A DNA stretch of 64,000 bases, taken from Nesterenkonia sphaerica. GTDB lineage: Bacteria; Actinomycetota; Actinomycetes; Actinomycetales; Micrococcaceae. The stretch lies in contig NZ_VAWA01000004.1 in assembly GCF_005771565.1 (NCBI RefSeq), positions 1 to 64,000 of the forward strand. Reading direction: 5' to 3'. Under the pieces are notes generated by a model. It searched no databases, had not been told where the DNA came from, and saw only the letters and a program-made list of their open reading frames with translations. Both the position numbers and the translations under genes were made by a program. Position 1 is the first letter of the stretch. Every line of letters begins with the position of its first letter. Shown piece by piece: positions 8,063-16,388 of the stretch.

Positions 8063-8782
8063 TCAGCGGGCCGTGACGCTGACGCGCACAGCGTGGGCGA
8101 TCTCGTGGCCGATCGAGACGGTCTTGTCTCCATCCGGCCCGCTGATCACCACATCCCCGTCAGCGGAGGTCACCACCGTCACCGCTGAACCGATGGGCAC
8201 TTCCTGCTCATCGAGCACGCGGAGAGCCGCCGGAACCCCGTCATCGACCTGCTCCACGCGCACTTCAGCTTTGGGCGGGACCTGGCACAGCAGCGTGGTC
8301 TCCGGGTAGCTCAGGCTCAGGTCTCGGGTGGGAATGGGATCTCCGTGCGGGTCGGTGGCAGGATGCCCCAGCCGGGCGTCGAGCCGCTCCACGAAGGTCT
8401 CTGAGACTGCGTGCTCCAAACGCTCCGCCTCATCGTGGACCTCGTCCCAGCCGTAGCCCATTTCGCGCACCAGCCAGGTCTCGATCAGCCGGTGCCGGCG
8501 CACCATCGCCAGGGCCAGCCGGCGGCCCTGCTCCGTGAGCCGCACCGGGGCATAGGGCGTATGGTCCACCAGCCCTTGTTCCGCCATCTTGCGAATCATC
8601 AGCGAGACCGAGGGATTGGACACCCCGAGGGTCTTGGCCAGCGCGCTGGCGGTGACATCAGCACCTTCCCATTCGGCCAGCCCATAGATGGTCTTCGCGT
8701 AGTCCTCCACAGAAGTCGTCGCCGGCGCGGACGCCCCCGTGGTGGGGAGCGTCGAACGGCCCTGGGCTGAGGTGCGTGGCAT
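8063..8782 (-). CDS. mntR: Manganese-responsive repressor MntR (DtxR family)
   Basis: Dimeric metal-dependent repressor with N-terminal winged HTH, dimerisation domain and C-terminal SH3-like domain (239 residues). Metal-site residues point to MntR rather than the iron regulator IdeR. The IdeR Met10 position is Asp (D27 in VEDY), and the IdeR Cys102 position is Glu (E120 in HDEAERLEH), followed by E123 and H124. The ATG lies four bases after the mntC stop, with no separate Shine-Dalgarno, so it is translated from the mnt transcript. It should close a feedback loop by binding the two palindromes over the mntA start. Confidence 0.9.
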   Translation of the reverse strand: MPRTSAQGRSTLPTTGASAPATTSVEDYAKTIYGLAEWEGADVTASALAKTLGVSNPSVSLMIRKMAEQGLVDHTPYAPVRLTEQGRRLALAMVRRHRLIETWLVREMGYGWDEVHDEAERLEHAVSETFVERLDARLGHPATDPHGDPIPTRDLSLSYPETTLLCQVPPKAEVRVEQVDDGVPAALRVLDEQEVPIGSAVTVVTSADGDVVISGPDGDKTVSIGHEIAHAVRVSVTAR

Positions 8783-8786
8783 AGGA

Positions 8787-9650
8787 CTATTCTGCCAGCC
8801 TCGGCGCGGGCCGACGACGCCGCCAGGCACGAGCGATGAGGCCCCGCCGGGGTGAGAAGAGGTAGGCCAGCGTGAACTGTGCGGTCGCTGCGAGCACAAT
8901 CGAGCCGCCGGTGGAGACGTCCCACCAGTAACTGGCGTAGACACCGGTCACCGCAGCGACGGCGCCCACGGCAGCTGAGAGCGCCAGCATCGCTCCGAAG
9001 CTGCGCACCACCAGGAAAGCGGTCGCCCCCGGTATGACCAGGGCGGCGACTACCAGAATGACACCGAGGGTCTGCAGTGCGGTGACCGTGGTGAGCGCCA
9101 GCAGCACCAGCAGCACACCGGTCAGCGCACCCACAGGCAGACCGATGGCCCGAGCGTAGGTCCGATCGAAGGCCAGCAGGGTGAAGTCCCGGCGCTTCAG
9201 CAGCAGGACGGTCGTGGTGACTGCTCCGAGTGCGGCCACCTGATAGAGGTCTGCCCGTGAGGTGCCCAGCACATTGCCGAAGAGGATGTGCTGCAGGTGC
9301 GTCAGTGTTGTCACCGTCGACATCAGCACCAGGCCCAGGGCGAACAGCGAGGTGAAGACGACCCCGATGGTCGTATCGCGTTTCAGTGCTGTGGTCTGTC
9401 CCAGGAGGCCGATCAGCGCCACCGCGGACATTCCGAAGACGAAGGCACCGACACCCAGTGGCAGACCCACGATGAAGGCCAGCACGATGCCGGGCAGAAT
9501 GGAGTTCGCGACCGCTTCGCCCATCAGTGACCACCCCATGAGCACCAGCCACGCCGAGAGCATGCCGCAGACAGCAGCGGAGATGACGGCCACGGCGAGG
9601 GCGTTCTGCATGAAGGGATACTGCAGCGGCGTCAGCAGCAGCTCGATCAC
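8787..9650 (-). CDS. mntC: Manganese ABC transporter permease
   Basis: ABC-3 family integral membrane protein of 287 residues with eight or more predicted TM helices. The conserved cytosolic coupling segment is near AFDRTYARAIGLPVGAL and is followed by LQTLGVILVVAALVIPGATA, both typical of MntB/ZnuB-like permeases. The GTG start at 9650 overlaps the ATPase stop (GTGA). Metal specificity is inferred from the MntR gene that follows and the operators upstream, not from the permease itself. Confidence 0.9.
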   Translation of the reverse strand: MIELLLTPLQYPFMQNALAVAVISAAVCGMLSAWLVLMGWSLMGEAVANSILPGIVLAFIVGLPLGVGAFVFGMSAVALIGLLGQTTALKRDTTIGVVFTSLFALGLVLMSTVTTLTHLQHILFGNVLGTSRADLYQVAALGAVTTTVLLLKRRDFTLLAFDRTYARAIGLPVGALTGVLLVLLALTTVTALQTLGVILVVAALVIPGATAFLVVRSFGAMLALSAAVGAVAAVTGVYASYWWDVSTGGSIVLAATAQFTLAYLFSPRRGLIARAWRRRRPAPRLAE

Positions 9651-10378
9651 GACAGCGCCTCCCCAAAGGCCTGGGCCAGCTGCTCATCGGTGAGCACCGT
9701 CTCCGGTGGGCCAGCGGCCAGGATCTTGCGGTGCAGCAGAATCACCTCATCGGCCAGACGGTGCACTCCCTCCAGGTGGTGGGTGGAGATCAGCACAGTG
9801 GTCCCTGCCGCTCGGAGGTTGTGCAGCACACCGGTGATGAGCCGCTCGCTGGTCCGGTCCACCCCCGCAAATGGCTCGTCCAAGAGCATCAGGGGGGCCT
9901 GCTGAGCCAGGGCGCGGGCGACGAAGGCTCGTTTGCGCTGCCCCCCGGAGAGCTCCCCGATCGACCGTCTGCGGTATTCACTCAGTTGCGTCTGGGCAAG
10001 CGCCTCATCCACTGCGTCCCGGTCAGCGGGGCGGCTCAGCCGCACGAAACCCATATGCGGGTATCTGCCCATCATCACCACTTGTTCCACGGTGATGGGG
10101 AAGGTGGGGTCGATCTGCTCGTGCTGGGGCACATAGGAGACCAGATTGCGACGTCGCGCCCGGGCCGAGTCGGTGCCGAAGATGCGGATGCGGCCGCTGG
10201 AGGCCGGCACCATTCCCAACAGCGCGGAGAACAGAGTGGACTTACCGGAACCGTTGGCCCCCAGCAGCGCAGTCACCGTAGCAGGCGCCAGACTCAGGCT
10301 GACCTCCTCCAGGGCTGTGACACCTGGATAGCCTGCGGTCAGGGAGTCGACGACGACTGGTGTGGGGTGGGTGCTCAC
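9647..10378 (-). CDS. mntB: Manganese ABC transporter ATP-binding protein
   Basis: 243-residue nucleotide-binding subunit. Walker A GANGSGKST is near residues 39-47, the signature is LSGGQRKRAFVARAL, Walker B is LMLLDEPFAGVD and the switch His is in ISTHH. The tyrosine-rich stretch YPHMGFVRL after the Q loop is typical of the Mn/Zn/Fe chelate import group. The gene follows mntA by six bases and overlaps mntC by four. It powers import of the metal delivered by MntA. Confidence 0.93.
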   Translation of the reverse strand: MSTHPTPVVVDSLTAGYPGVTALEEVSLSLAPATVTALLGANGSGKSTLFSALLGMVPASSGRIRIFGTDSARARRRNLVSYVPQHEQIDPTFPITVEQVVMMGRYPHMGFVRLSRPADRDAVDEALAQTQLSEYRRRSIGELSGGQRKRAFVARALAQQAPLMLLDEPFAGVDRTSERLITGVLHNLRAAGTTVLISTHHLEGVHRLADEVILLHRKILAAGPPETVLTDEQLAQAFGEALS

Positions 10379-10384
10379 CTGGGG

Positions 10385-11299
10385 TCACTCCGTCTGGCCC
10401 AGGATGGTGCCGGTGGTGTGCTGGAGCAGCTCCAGGTGGGTGGCTGCGGGGCCATCGGCCTCGGTCAGGGAATCCACGTACAAGGGTCCGGCGAGCTCAG
10501 CGCCGGTGGTCTCGGCCACCTGGGACTGGGCCCCCTCATTGACTGTGGATTCGCAGAAGATCGTCTCCACCTCGTTCTCCTCAACGAACCGGATCTGCGC
10601 CTCGACCTGCTGGGGGGTGCCTTCATTCTCTGCGTTGAGCGGCCACAAGTAGTGCTCGCTGAACCCGAGGTCGTCAGCAAGATAGCCGAAGGCGCCTTCA
10701 CATGTCACCAGCACGGGGGCGGGGGCTGCCGCAGCCTGGGCGCGGGACTCCTCCGTGAAAGTCTCGAGCTGCTCTCGGTAGTCTGCGGCGCGCTGCGCGA
10801 ACTGCTCCGCGTCCTCGGGAGCGAGTTCGGTCAGTGCGGCCTCAATGTTGTCGATGTAGATCTGCGACTGTTCGGGGGAGACCCAGCCGTGCGGATCTTC
10901 CGGCAGGTCAGCACCGGGTCCAGGATCGTCCGGATGGCCGGGCAGCCGGGTGATCGGCCGGGTCTGGATGCCCTCAGATGCGGTGACCGTGGGGGCGTCG
11001 GAATGGGCGATGAACTGCTCGAACCATTCCTCCAGCCCCAGGCCGTTCTTAATGATCAGGTCCGCATCGGCTGCGGCTTGGACGTCCGAGGGGGTGGGGT
11101 CGTAGGCGTGGACTTCGGCTCCGATGGGAGTGATGGAGCGGACCTCGACGCTGTCGCCGCCGATGGTCTCGGCCATGTCCGCCAAGACCGAGAAGGTGGT
11201 CACCACTAACGGGGGTCCGTCGGCCTCCGGCTGGTCGAGTCCGCAGCCGGTCAGGGCCAGGAGGCTGAGGCCTGGCAGGACGAGGAGATGTTTAGGCAT
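10385..11299 (-). CDS. mntA: Manganese-binding lipoprotein (cluster A-I substrate-binding protein)
   Basis: 304-residue lipoprotein. A short signal peptide ends in the lipobox LTGC, so the mature protein is anchored at Cys19. It is a ZnuA/PsaA-type receptor with metal-ligand candidates His in EVHAYDPTPSD, His in EDPHGW, and Glu/Asp in the C-terminal lobe (CESTVNEG). There is no His-rich loop of the kind often seen in zinc receptors, which agrees with a manganese role. The mRNA is probably leaderless: TAATGT is followed by six bases and the ATG. First gene of mntA-mntB-mntC-mntR-crcB-crcB. Confidence 0.9.
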   Translation of the reverse strand: MPKHLLVLPGLSLLALTGCGLDQPEADGPPLVVTTFSVLADMAETIGGDSVEVRSITPIGAEVHAYDPTPSDVQAAADADLIIKNGLGLEEWFEQFIAHSDAPTVTASEGIQTRPITRLPGHPDDPGPGADLPEDPHGWVSPEQSQIYIDNIEAALTELAPEDAEQFAQRAADYREQLETFTEESRAQAAAAPAPVLVTCEGAFGYLADDLGFSEHYLWPLNAENEGTPQQVEAQIRFVEENEVETIFCESTVNEGAQSQVAETTGAELAGPLYVDSLTEADGPAATHLELLQHTTGTILGQTE

Positions 11300-11328
11300 A
11301 CCTACACATTAGAGTTAGACATGCCTAA
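11292..11328 (-). promoter_or_regulatory. mntA promoter with two MntR-type operators
   Basis: Two 14-bp imperfect palindromes, TTAGGCATACCTAC (11292-11305) and TTAGACATGCCTAA (11315-11328), approximate the same ideal site TTAGGCATGCCTAA with two and one mismatches. Their centres are 23 bp apart. The first covers the mntA start codon. The second lies in the -35/-10 spacer and also overlaps the last codons of hisN. The -10 TAATGT (11311-11306, minus strand) ends six bases before the ATG. Occupancy by MntR would block initiation directly. Operator identity is inferred from symmetry and from mntR being in the operon. Confidence 0.65.
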
Positions 11329-12146
11329 AAGTCGAATGCGGGTTCCTGAGTCTGTGCCTGCAGCGCTTCCAGGGCCTGCCGGTGCAGCCGGCCGTTGGTG
11401 GCCAGCGCATTGGGTCCGGTGCACCCGGGGTCGTTGTCCAGCGAGGTGAACTCACCGCCGGCTTCGGTGACGATGGGGACCAGGGCTGCCATGTCATAGA
11501 GCTCCAGCTCAGGCTCGGCGGCGATGTCGACACTTCCTTCGGCGACCATGCAGTATGACCAGAAGTCGCCATAGGCACGTGTGCGCCAGACGCTCTCCGC
11601 CAGGTTCAGGAACTGGGGGAGGCGGTCGATGTCCCGCCACCCCTCCAGGGAGGAGTAGGAGAAGCTCGCGTCGCTGAGCGTGGAGACCTGGGAAACACCG
11701 AGGTGTTTGGCGGCTGAGAGTGATTTGCCGGTATAGGCGCCACCGCCCTCGGCGGCCCACCAGCGCCGGCCCAGGGCCGGGGCGGAGACCAGTCCCACCA
11801 CCGGCTTGCCGTGGTCAGTCAGGGCGATCAGCGTGGCCCAGACCGGCACTCCCCGAATGAAGTTCTTGGTTCCGTCGATGGGGTCCAGGACCCAGCGCCG
11901 TGGACCGGAGCCGGTCTCCCCATACTCCTCGCCGTAGACGGCGTCCCTGCCGCGGGCTCGGGCCAGCTGAGCACGGATCAGATCCTCGGCCTCCCGGTCG
12001 GCGACCGTCACCGGGGTCAGATCCGGTTTGGTCTCCACGGTGAAGTCCATCCGGTGGAAGTGCCGCATGGTTTGTGCATCGACCGCGTCAGCGATCATAT
12101 GGGCCAGACGGAGGTCTTCGGTGTAGGGACTGGAGGCGAGGCTCAT
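11325..12146 (-). CDS. hisN: Histidinol-phosphatase, inositol monophosphatase family
   Basis: Mg-dependent phosphatase for the penultimate step of histidine synthesis in actinobacteria. The 273-residue protein has the metal-site motifs GEEYG (residues about 72-76), the signature DPIDGTKNF (about 90-98) and the C-terminal ELELYDMAALVPIVTEAGG. IMPase-family members can act on inositol phosphates too, so the substrate is assigned by best family match (HisN subgroup). It follows rsgA by nine bases in a doxX-aroA-rsgA-hisN run, and its stop lies inside the upstream MntR operator of the next operon. Confidence 0.85.
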   Translation of the reverse strand: MSLASSPYTEDLRLAHMIADAVDAQTMRHFHRMDFTVETKPDLTPVTVADREAEDLIRAQLARARGRDAVYGEEYGETGSGPRRWVLDPIDGTKNFIRGVPVWATLIALTDHGKPVVGLVSAPALGRRWWAAEGGGAYTGKSLSAAKHLGVSQVSTLSDASFSYSSLEGWRDIDRLPQFLNLAESVWRTRAYGDFWSYCMVAEGSVDIAAEPELELYDMAALVPIVTEAGGEFTSLDNDPGCTGPNALATNGRLHRQALEALQAQTQEPAFDF

Positions 12147-12155
12147 GACTTTACT

Positions 12156-13232
12156 CTACGGTGCACCGAGGTGTTTCTCGGTTTCATCCTCGGGGCTGCC
12201 CTGGAGTGAGTGGAGCAGGTTCCGCAGACTTCTTAGGCGTGCTGGGCCGTGGTCGCCGGCATGGCCCTGCTCCACCCATTCGTCCAGCGCGCAACCCCCG
12301 GCGGGGGATTCATGCCGGCAGCCTGGCTCACAGGAGGCAGAACCCTCCACGAGATCCTCAAAGGCGGCAAGGACATCATCGGGGTGCACATGCGCCAGGC
12401 CGAAGCTGCGGACACCCGGGGTGTCGACCACCCACCCGTCGGGCTCCACGCGCAGAGCCACTGCTGACGATGACGTGTGCCGTCCCCGCCCGGTGACTGC
12501 GTTGACGCCGCCGGTGGCGCGGTCGGCGCCGGTGAGAGCATTGACCATGGTCGACTTCCCCACCCCTGAGTGCCCGATGAGCACGGTCACCTTCCCGGCC
12601 AGCATAGTGCGCAGCTGCTCCTGGGCGGCGGCAGCGAGCTGCTGATCCGCGGTGTGGCCGGAGATGACAGTGGGCAGATCGAGCTCGGCGTAGTGGGACA
12701 CCAGCCCGGCGGGGTCCGTAGGGTCGGGGGCGAGGTCCGCCTTGGTGATCAGCAGTATCGGTTCGATGCCGGCGTCGTAGGCGGCGGCGAGGGCCCGGTC
12801 GATGAACCCGGTTCGCGGTTCGGGATCCGCAGAGGCCACGACAATCAGCAGCTGGTCTGCATTGGCGACGATGACTCGCTCGGCCTCGTCGGTGTCGTCG
12901 GCGGAGCGACGCAGCAGGGTACGCCGCTCTTCGATGCTCACCAGGCGGGCCAGGGTGCCCGGGGCGGCGGAGGTGTCACCGGCAAGCCGCACTATGTCCC
13001 CGGGGACCACTGGAGAGCGGCGCAGCGCTTTGGCCCGCATGGCTGTCACCACGCGCTCCGGGGCAGAAGCATCGGCCTCCAGGAAACAGGTGTAACGACC
13101 TCGGTCCACCTGGACTACGCGGGCCAGCGGAGCGCTGGAGTAGTCAGGTGTCTCTTTGGTGCGGGGACGGGAGCCACGCTTGTTCGGCCGCACCCGCACC
13201 CGGGATTCATCCCAGGAGTCCCAACGGCTCAT
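12156..13232 (-). CDS. rsgA: Ribosome small-subunit biogenesis GTPase RsgA
   Basis: Circularly permuted GTPase that checks late 30S subunit maturation. From ATG 13232 (ATGA overlap with aroA) it has 358 residues. It has an N-terminal OB-fold, then the permuted G domain in order G4 (TKAD), G1 (GHSGVGKST) and G3 (DTPG), and a C-terminal zinc finger with C..C.H.....C in SCEPGCRHESPAGGC. A start eight residues earlier is possible but would not give the coupling overlap. Adjacent aroA-rsgA genes near sigR are a typical actinobacterial order. Confidence 0.94.
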   Translation of the reverse strand: MSRWDSWDESRVRVRPNKRGSRPRTKETPDYSSAPLARVVQVDRGRYTCFLEADASAPERVVTAMRAKALRRSPVVPGDIVRLAGDTSAAPGTLARLVSIEERRTLLRRSADDTDEAERVIVANADQLLIVVASADPEPRTGFIDRALAAAYDAGIEPILLITKADLAPDPTDPAGLVSHYAELDLPTVISGHTADQQLAAAAQEQLRTMLAGKVTVLIGHSGVGKSTMVNALTGADRATGGVNAVTGRGRHTSSSAVALRVEPDGWVVDTPGVRSFGLAHVHPDDVLAAFEDLVEGSASCEPGCRHESPAGGCALDEWVEQGHAGDHGPARLRSLRNLLHSLQGSPEDETEKHLGAP

Positions 13233-14608
13233 GCGCCTACCAGAGCGGACCACCGGTGCGGAAAATCAGGCATGGTCTTGGCGGTGCTGCCGATGTCCTC
13301 CACCACGACACCGGGGACGGCAAGCCCCAGCACTGCTGCGAAAGTCGCCATCCGGTGATCGGCGTAGCTCAGCACGGTGGCCGGGGATCTGACCGGGGAG
13401 AGGATCCGGAAACCGTCTGCGGTCTCCTCAGCGGTACCGCCCAGGCGGCGCACCTCACGCACCAGCGCGGCGATCCGGTCGGTCTCGTGGCCGCGCAGGT
13501 GCCCCACGGAGGTGAACGTGGTCTCACCGGCGCACAGTGCGGCCAGGGCGGCGACGGTCGGCGTCAGCTCTGCGGTGCCATCGATGGCACCCGGGCTCAC
13601 CAGCTGTGTCGGCCCGCGGACGGTGAGCGTACCGGTGGTCTCCGAGGTCGGGGTCAATGACACTTCGCAGCCGAAGTCGCTCAGCAGCTTCGGCCACCGG
13701 CGTCCGATCTGCGTGGACTCCAGCGGCCATCCGGGCATACTCACCTCGCCGGAGGTGACGGCTGCGGCGCACAGGAAGGGTCCGGCGTTGGAGAGATCGG
13801 GTTCGACCCGGACGGTGAAGGGAGCGATGGGCCCCGGTTCCACACGCCAGGTGAATGGGGCTGGAGAGCTGGTCTCCACGCCCAGCTCCGCCAGGACTTG
13901 CAGCGTCATCTCCACATGCTCCAACGAGGGAACCTCGGTGCCGGTGTGGCGCAGGGTGAGCCCCTGCGGCATGCTGGGTGCGGCCAGCAGCAGCCCGGAG
14001 ACGAACTGGCTCGAGGCAGAGGCATCGATGCTGACCTCGCCGCCGCTGATGCCCTCCGGGGCGTGGACCACGAAGGGGAGGTGCCCGGCGGTGCCCTCCT
14101 CCTGGACCTGCGCACTGAGTGCGCGCAGCCCCTCAAGGACCGCGCCCATGGGGCGTATTCGAGCCTCAGGGTCGCCGTCGAACCGCACTCGCCGCCGTGT
14201 GAGCGCGGCGACGGCGGGCAAGAACCTCATCACGGTGCCGGCCAGGCCGCAGTCGACCGAGACCGGCTCGCTGCTCGGTGGCCGCGGGTTCAGGCTTAGC
14301 GGGGTCAGGCCCAGCGGGGTCAGGCGCACGGCAGCCTCACCGCTGGCGTCCCATCTCTCGATGTGCTCTGTCCCTGCACCGAGGGCCTCCAGGGCGCCCA
14401 GCATCAGGGAGGAGTCGCGGGAGTCCAGCGGGTGAACCACCACGCTGGGCCCCTGCGCCAAAGCCGCCAGCAGCAGGTACCGGTTGGTCAGTGACTTGGA
14501 GGCAGGCACCGTCACCTGCCCGTGCACCGGCGAAGAGCGGTGTGGAGCTGGCCACCCAGGGTCCGATTCCGGGACTGACGGCGCGGCGGTGTGCTGGTGC
14601 GTATTCAC
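13229..14608 (-). CDS. aroA: 3-phosphoshikimate 1-carboxyvinyltransferase (EPSP synthase)
   Basis: Shikimate-pathway enzyme joining phosphoenolpyruvate to shikimate-3-phosphate. The 459-residue protein has the N-terminal substrate motif VPASKSLTNRYLLLAALA (residues about 34-51), the PEP region DCGLAGTVMRFLPAVAAL with the RF pair, and the C-terminal SYADHRMATFAAVLG with DHRMA. The first 30 residues are a nonconserved Pro-rich extension. It follows doxX by 14 bases and overlaps rsgA by four. A second aromatic gene, class II DAHP synthase, lies at 36.8 kb. Confidence 0.96.
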   Translation of the reverse strand: MNTHQHTAAPSVPESDPGWPAPHRSSPVHGQVTVPASKSLTNRYLLLAALAQGPSVVVHPLDSRDSSLMLGALEALGAGTEHIERWDASGEAAVRLTPLGLTPLSLNPRPPSSEPVSVDCGLAGTVMRFLPAVAALTRRRVRFDGDPEARIRPMGAVLEGLRALSAQVQEEGTAGHLPFVVHAPEGISGGEVSIDASASSQFVSGLLLAAPSMPQGLTLRHTGTEVPSLEHVEMTLQVLAELGVETSSPAPFTWRVEPGPIAPFTVRVEPDLSNAGPFLCAAAVTSGEVSMPGWPLESTQIGRRWPKLLSDFGCEVSLTPTSETTGTLTVRGPTQLVSPGAIDGTAELTPTVAALAALCAGETTFTSVGHLRGHETDRIAALVREVRRLGGTAEETADGFRILSPVRSPATVLSYADHRMATFAAVLGLAVPGVVVEDIGSTAKTMPDFPHRWSALVGA

Positions 14609-14622
14609 CGGAGGCTCTGGGT

Positions 14623-15264
14623 TCAGGACACCTTGTCCTTGGCTTTGTTCGCCTGAGCAGCAGCCGAGCGCACGGCTTTTCGCGCCTGCTTCTCGGTCTT
14701 CTTGAAGCTCTTCTTCGCGTCCTTCTCCCAGGAGCTCAGCGTCTTGGCCGCGTCATCGCCGAGGTGTTCGGCCCATTTGCGGGTGTTGTCCCCGAACCGG
14801 GTGCCCTGTTTCTTGGCGCGCTTGGAGATGTGCTCCGCCCGCCAAGCCAGGGACGGCCGACCGTTGAGGTCCACCAGCGCGAAGCTCAAGCCACCGAGTA
14901 TGGCGATGTTCTTCAGCAGGATCTTCCGCTGCACTACCTCATCACCGGGAGACTGCAGTTCGGCGGAGCGGAACTCGGCGTAGGAGTTCAACTTATGCGC
15001 CCCGCTGAGCGCGAAGGCTGCCACGCGGGGGAACTTGCCTACAGCCAGCGCGAGTCCCGCAGCGACCTGGACCCCGCCGAGCACCTGTGCGGTGAGGCGG
15101 GGGTTCGCTGACAGCTGCTCAGCTTGCGGAACGAAGCCGGAAATGTCGTTCAGAGCGGGTGAGAGCTCCTCCGCAGCCTCATCGGGGTTGCGCAGCTTCT
15201 CCACACCGTCATAGATGAAGGTGGCGCCGAGCAGCGGCCGGGCGAATTTGCGGATCAGAGTCAT
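14623..15264 (-). CDS. DoxX family membrane protein with lysine-rich tail
   Basis: 213 residues. The first 135 form a DoxX-like module of four predicted TM helices (start MTLIRKFARPLLGATFIYDG). The remaining 75 form a hydrophilic helix-prone tail dominated by Lys and Ala (for example KKSFKKTEKQARKAVRSAAA), unusual for simple DoxX proteins. The ATG is preceded by AAGGAGGAAC. DoxX proteins have been linked to membrane redox and thiol-stress functions, which is notable beside sigR, but no specific role can be assigned. First gene of the doxX-aroA-rsgA-hisN run. Confidence 0.85.
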   Translation of the reverse strand: MTLIRKFARPLLGATFIYDGVEKLRNPDEAAEELSPALNDISGFVPQAEQLSANPRLTAQVLGGVQVAAGLALAVGKFPRVAAFALSGAHKLNSYAEFRSAELQSPGDEVVQRKILLKNIAILGGLSFALVDLNGRPSLAWRAEHISKRAKKQGTRFGDNTRKWAEHLGDDAAKTLSSWEKDAKKSFKKTEKQARKAVRSAAAQANKAKDKVS

Positions 15265-15335
15265 GCTAGTTCCTCCTTGAGGCTTCAGTCCCGCGCCTTA
15301 AAACGCTTGTCCGGGTCTAATCTACCAACTGGTGA

Positions 15336-15361
15336 GGAATGTGGGAGCCCCTGCGGTGGTT
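15336..15361 (+). promoter_or_regulatory. SigR-type autoregulatory promoter
   Basis: GGAAT (15336-15340), exactly 18 bases, then GTT (15359-15361) matches the known SigR/SigH consensus GGAAT-N18-GTT. The expected start site falls about 15367-15371, at the ATG of the long SigR form. This indicates positive autoregulation of sigR under thiol-oxidative stress. Confidence 0.85.
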
Positions 15362-15370
15362 CTCACTAGC

Positions 15371-16066
15371 ATGAATGTGGCCGTGTTAGACCGTCCCGCG
15401 AAGGATCAGGTGGTGGGCGTAGACTCGGCAGTGATGAGTGAGCACACTGCCCCTGCCTCCACATTGTCCGAGGAGATCGACGTTGCTGCGGAGACCGAGG
15501 CCGCGCGCCGGACCAGGTTCGAGCGTGAGGCGCTGCAGTACGTGGATCAGCTGTACTCGGCGGCGATGCGCATGACCCGTAATCCTCAGGACGCCGAGGA
15601 TCTGGTCCAGGAGGCGTACACGAAGGCGTATTCGGCGTTCCACCAGTACAAGCCTGGCACCAATCTCAAAGCATGGCTGTACAGGATCCTCACCAACACC
15701 TACATCAACATCTACCGCAAGAAGCAGCGCCAGCCGCAGCAGGCCAACACCGACACGGTCGAGGACTGGCAGATGGCCCAAGCGGCTGAGCACACCAGTT
15801 CGGGACTGCGCTCGGCCGAGGCGGAGGCGCTCGACCACCTTCCGGACACCGACGTCAAAGAAGCGCTTCAGCAGATTCCCGAGGAGTTCCGGCTGGCGGT
15901 GTACTTCTCCGACGTGGAGGGGTTCGCCTACAAAGAGATTGCGGAGATCCTCAACATCCCCATCGGGACAGTGATGTCCCGACTGCACCGGGGAAGGAAA
16001 CTGCTGCGGAATCTGTTATCGGACTACGCGCGGGAGCGCGGCTTTAGGCGGCCGGAGGAAACCTGA
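15371..16066 (+). CDS. sigR: Thiol-stress ECF sigma factor SigR/SigH
   Basis: ECF sigma factor that activates thioredoxin and related genes when released from RsrA. Region 2 is [25 protein letters not shown] and region 4 is [29 protein letters not shown]. Two starts are plausible. ATG 15371 (231 residues) lies just behind the SigR-type promoter. ATG 15434 (MSEHTAP, 210 residues) matches the start of most homologues. A GTG at 15332 is excluded because the promoter lies downstream of it. The arrangement recalls Streptomyces, where a SigR-dependent transcript makes a longer, unstable isoform. The stop overlaps the rsrA ATG (TGATG). Confidence 0.93.
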   Translation: MNVAVLDRPAKDQVVGVDSAVMSEHTAPASTLSEEIDVAAETEAARRTRFEREALQYVDQLYSAAMRMTRNPQDAEDLVQEAYTKAYSAFHQYKPGTNLKAWLYRILTNTYINIYRKKQRQPQQANTDTVEDWQMAQAAEHTSSGLRSAEAEALDHLPDTDVKEALQQIPEEFRLAVYFSDVEGFAYKEIAEILNIPIGTVMSRLHRGRKLLRNLLSDYARERGFRRPEET

Positions 16067-16341
16067 TGGGCACTGAGAACTGCAGGGACTGCGAGTCGAC
16101 GGCGGAGGCCGTAGAACGCCTGGAACGCATTTACGAGTACTTGGACGGAGCACTGTCCCGGGACGACATCAATGATGTCCAAGATCACCTCAGCGACTGC
16201 CCGGAGTGCGCCTCGGACTACGATCTCGAGTGCCTGATCCGCTCCGTGGTCAAACGCTCCTGCACCGAGCAGGCTCCGGAGACACTGAAGCTGACCATCA
16301 TCCAGCGCATCAGTCAGATCAAGGTTGAAGCCCGCCACTGA
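16066..16341 (+). CDS. rsrA: Zinc-binding anti-sigma factor RsrA
   Basis: 91-residue redox-sensing anti-sigma factor that holds SigR inactive in reducing conditions. The ZAS signature HxxxCxxC is present as H41-C45-C48 (HLSDCPEC), with additional cysteines at C6, C9 and near C55 and C65. Oxidation to a disulfide is known in the family to release zinc and free the sigma factor. It starts at the last base of the sigR stop, so stoichiometric co-translation is expected. Confidence 0.93.
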   Translation: MGTENCRDCESTAEAVERLERIYEYLDGALSRDDINDVQDHLSDCPECASDYDLECLIRSVVKRSCTEQAPETLKLTIIQRISQIKVEARH

Positions 16342-16388
16342 AGATGTTCCTGTAAACTTGGGCGGGTTGTCGACGAAAGGAGTCCACT

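Noticed and set aside
7522-8133. ATG 8133 as the start of the first crcB gene
   Set aside because: It would place 70 bases inside mntR and add 31 residues without family similarity. GTG 8040 is preferred, although it lacks a clear ribosome-binding site.
9731-11209. A 492-codon plus-strand frame
   Set aside because: Antisense to mntB and mntA, which have intact ABC and lipoprotein motifs.
11291-11329. The duplicated ATGCCTAAA text as a second start or a duplicated gene end
   Set aside because: The two copies are inverted and are better explained as the two operator palindromes. No reading frame of interest begins at 11321 on the plus strand.
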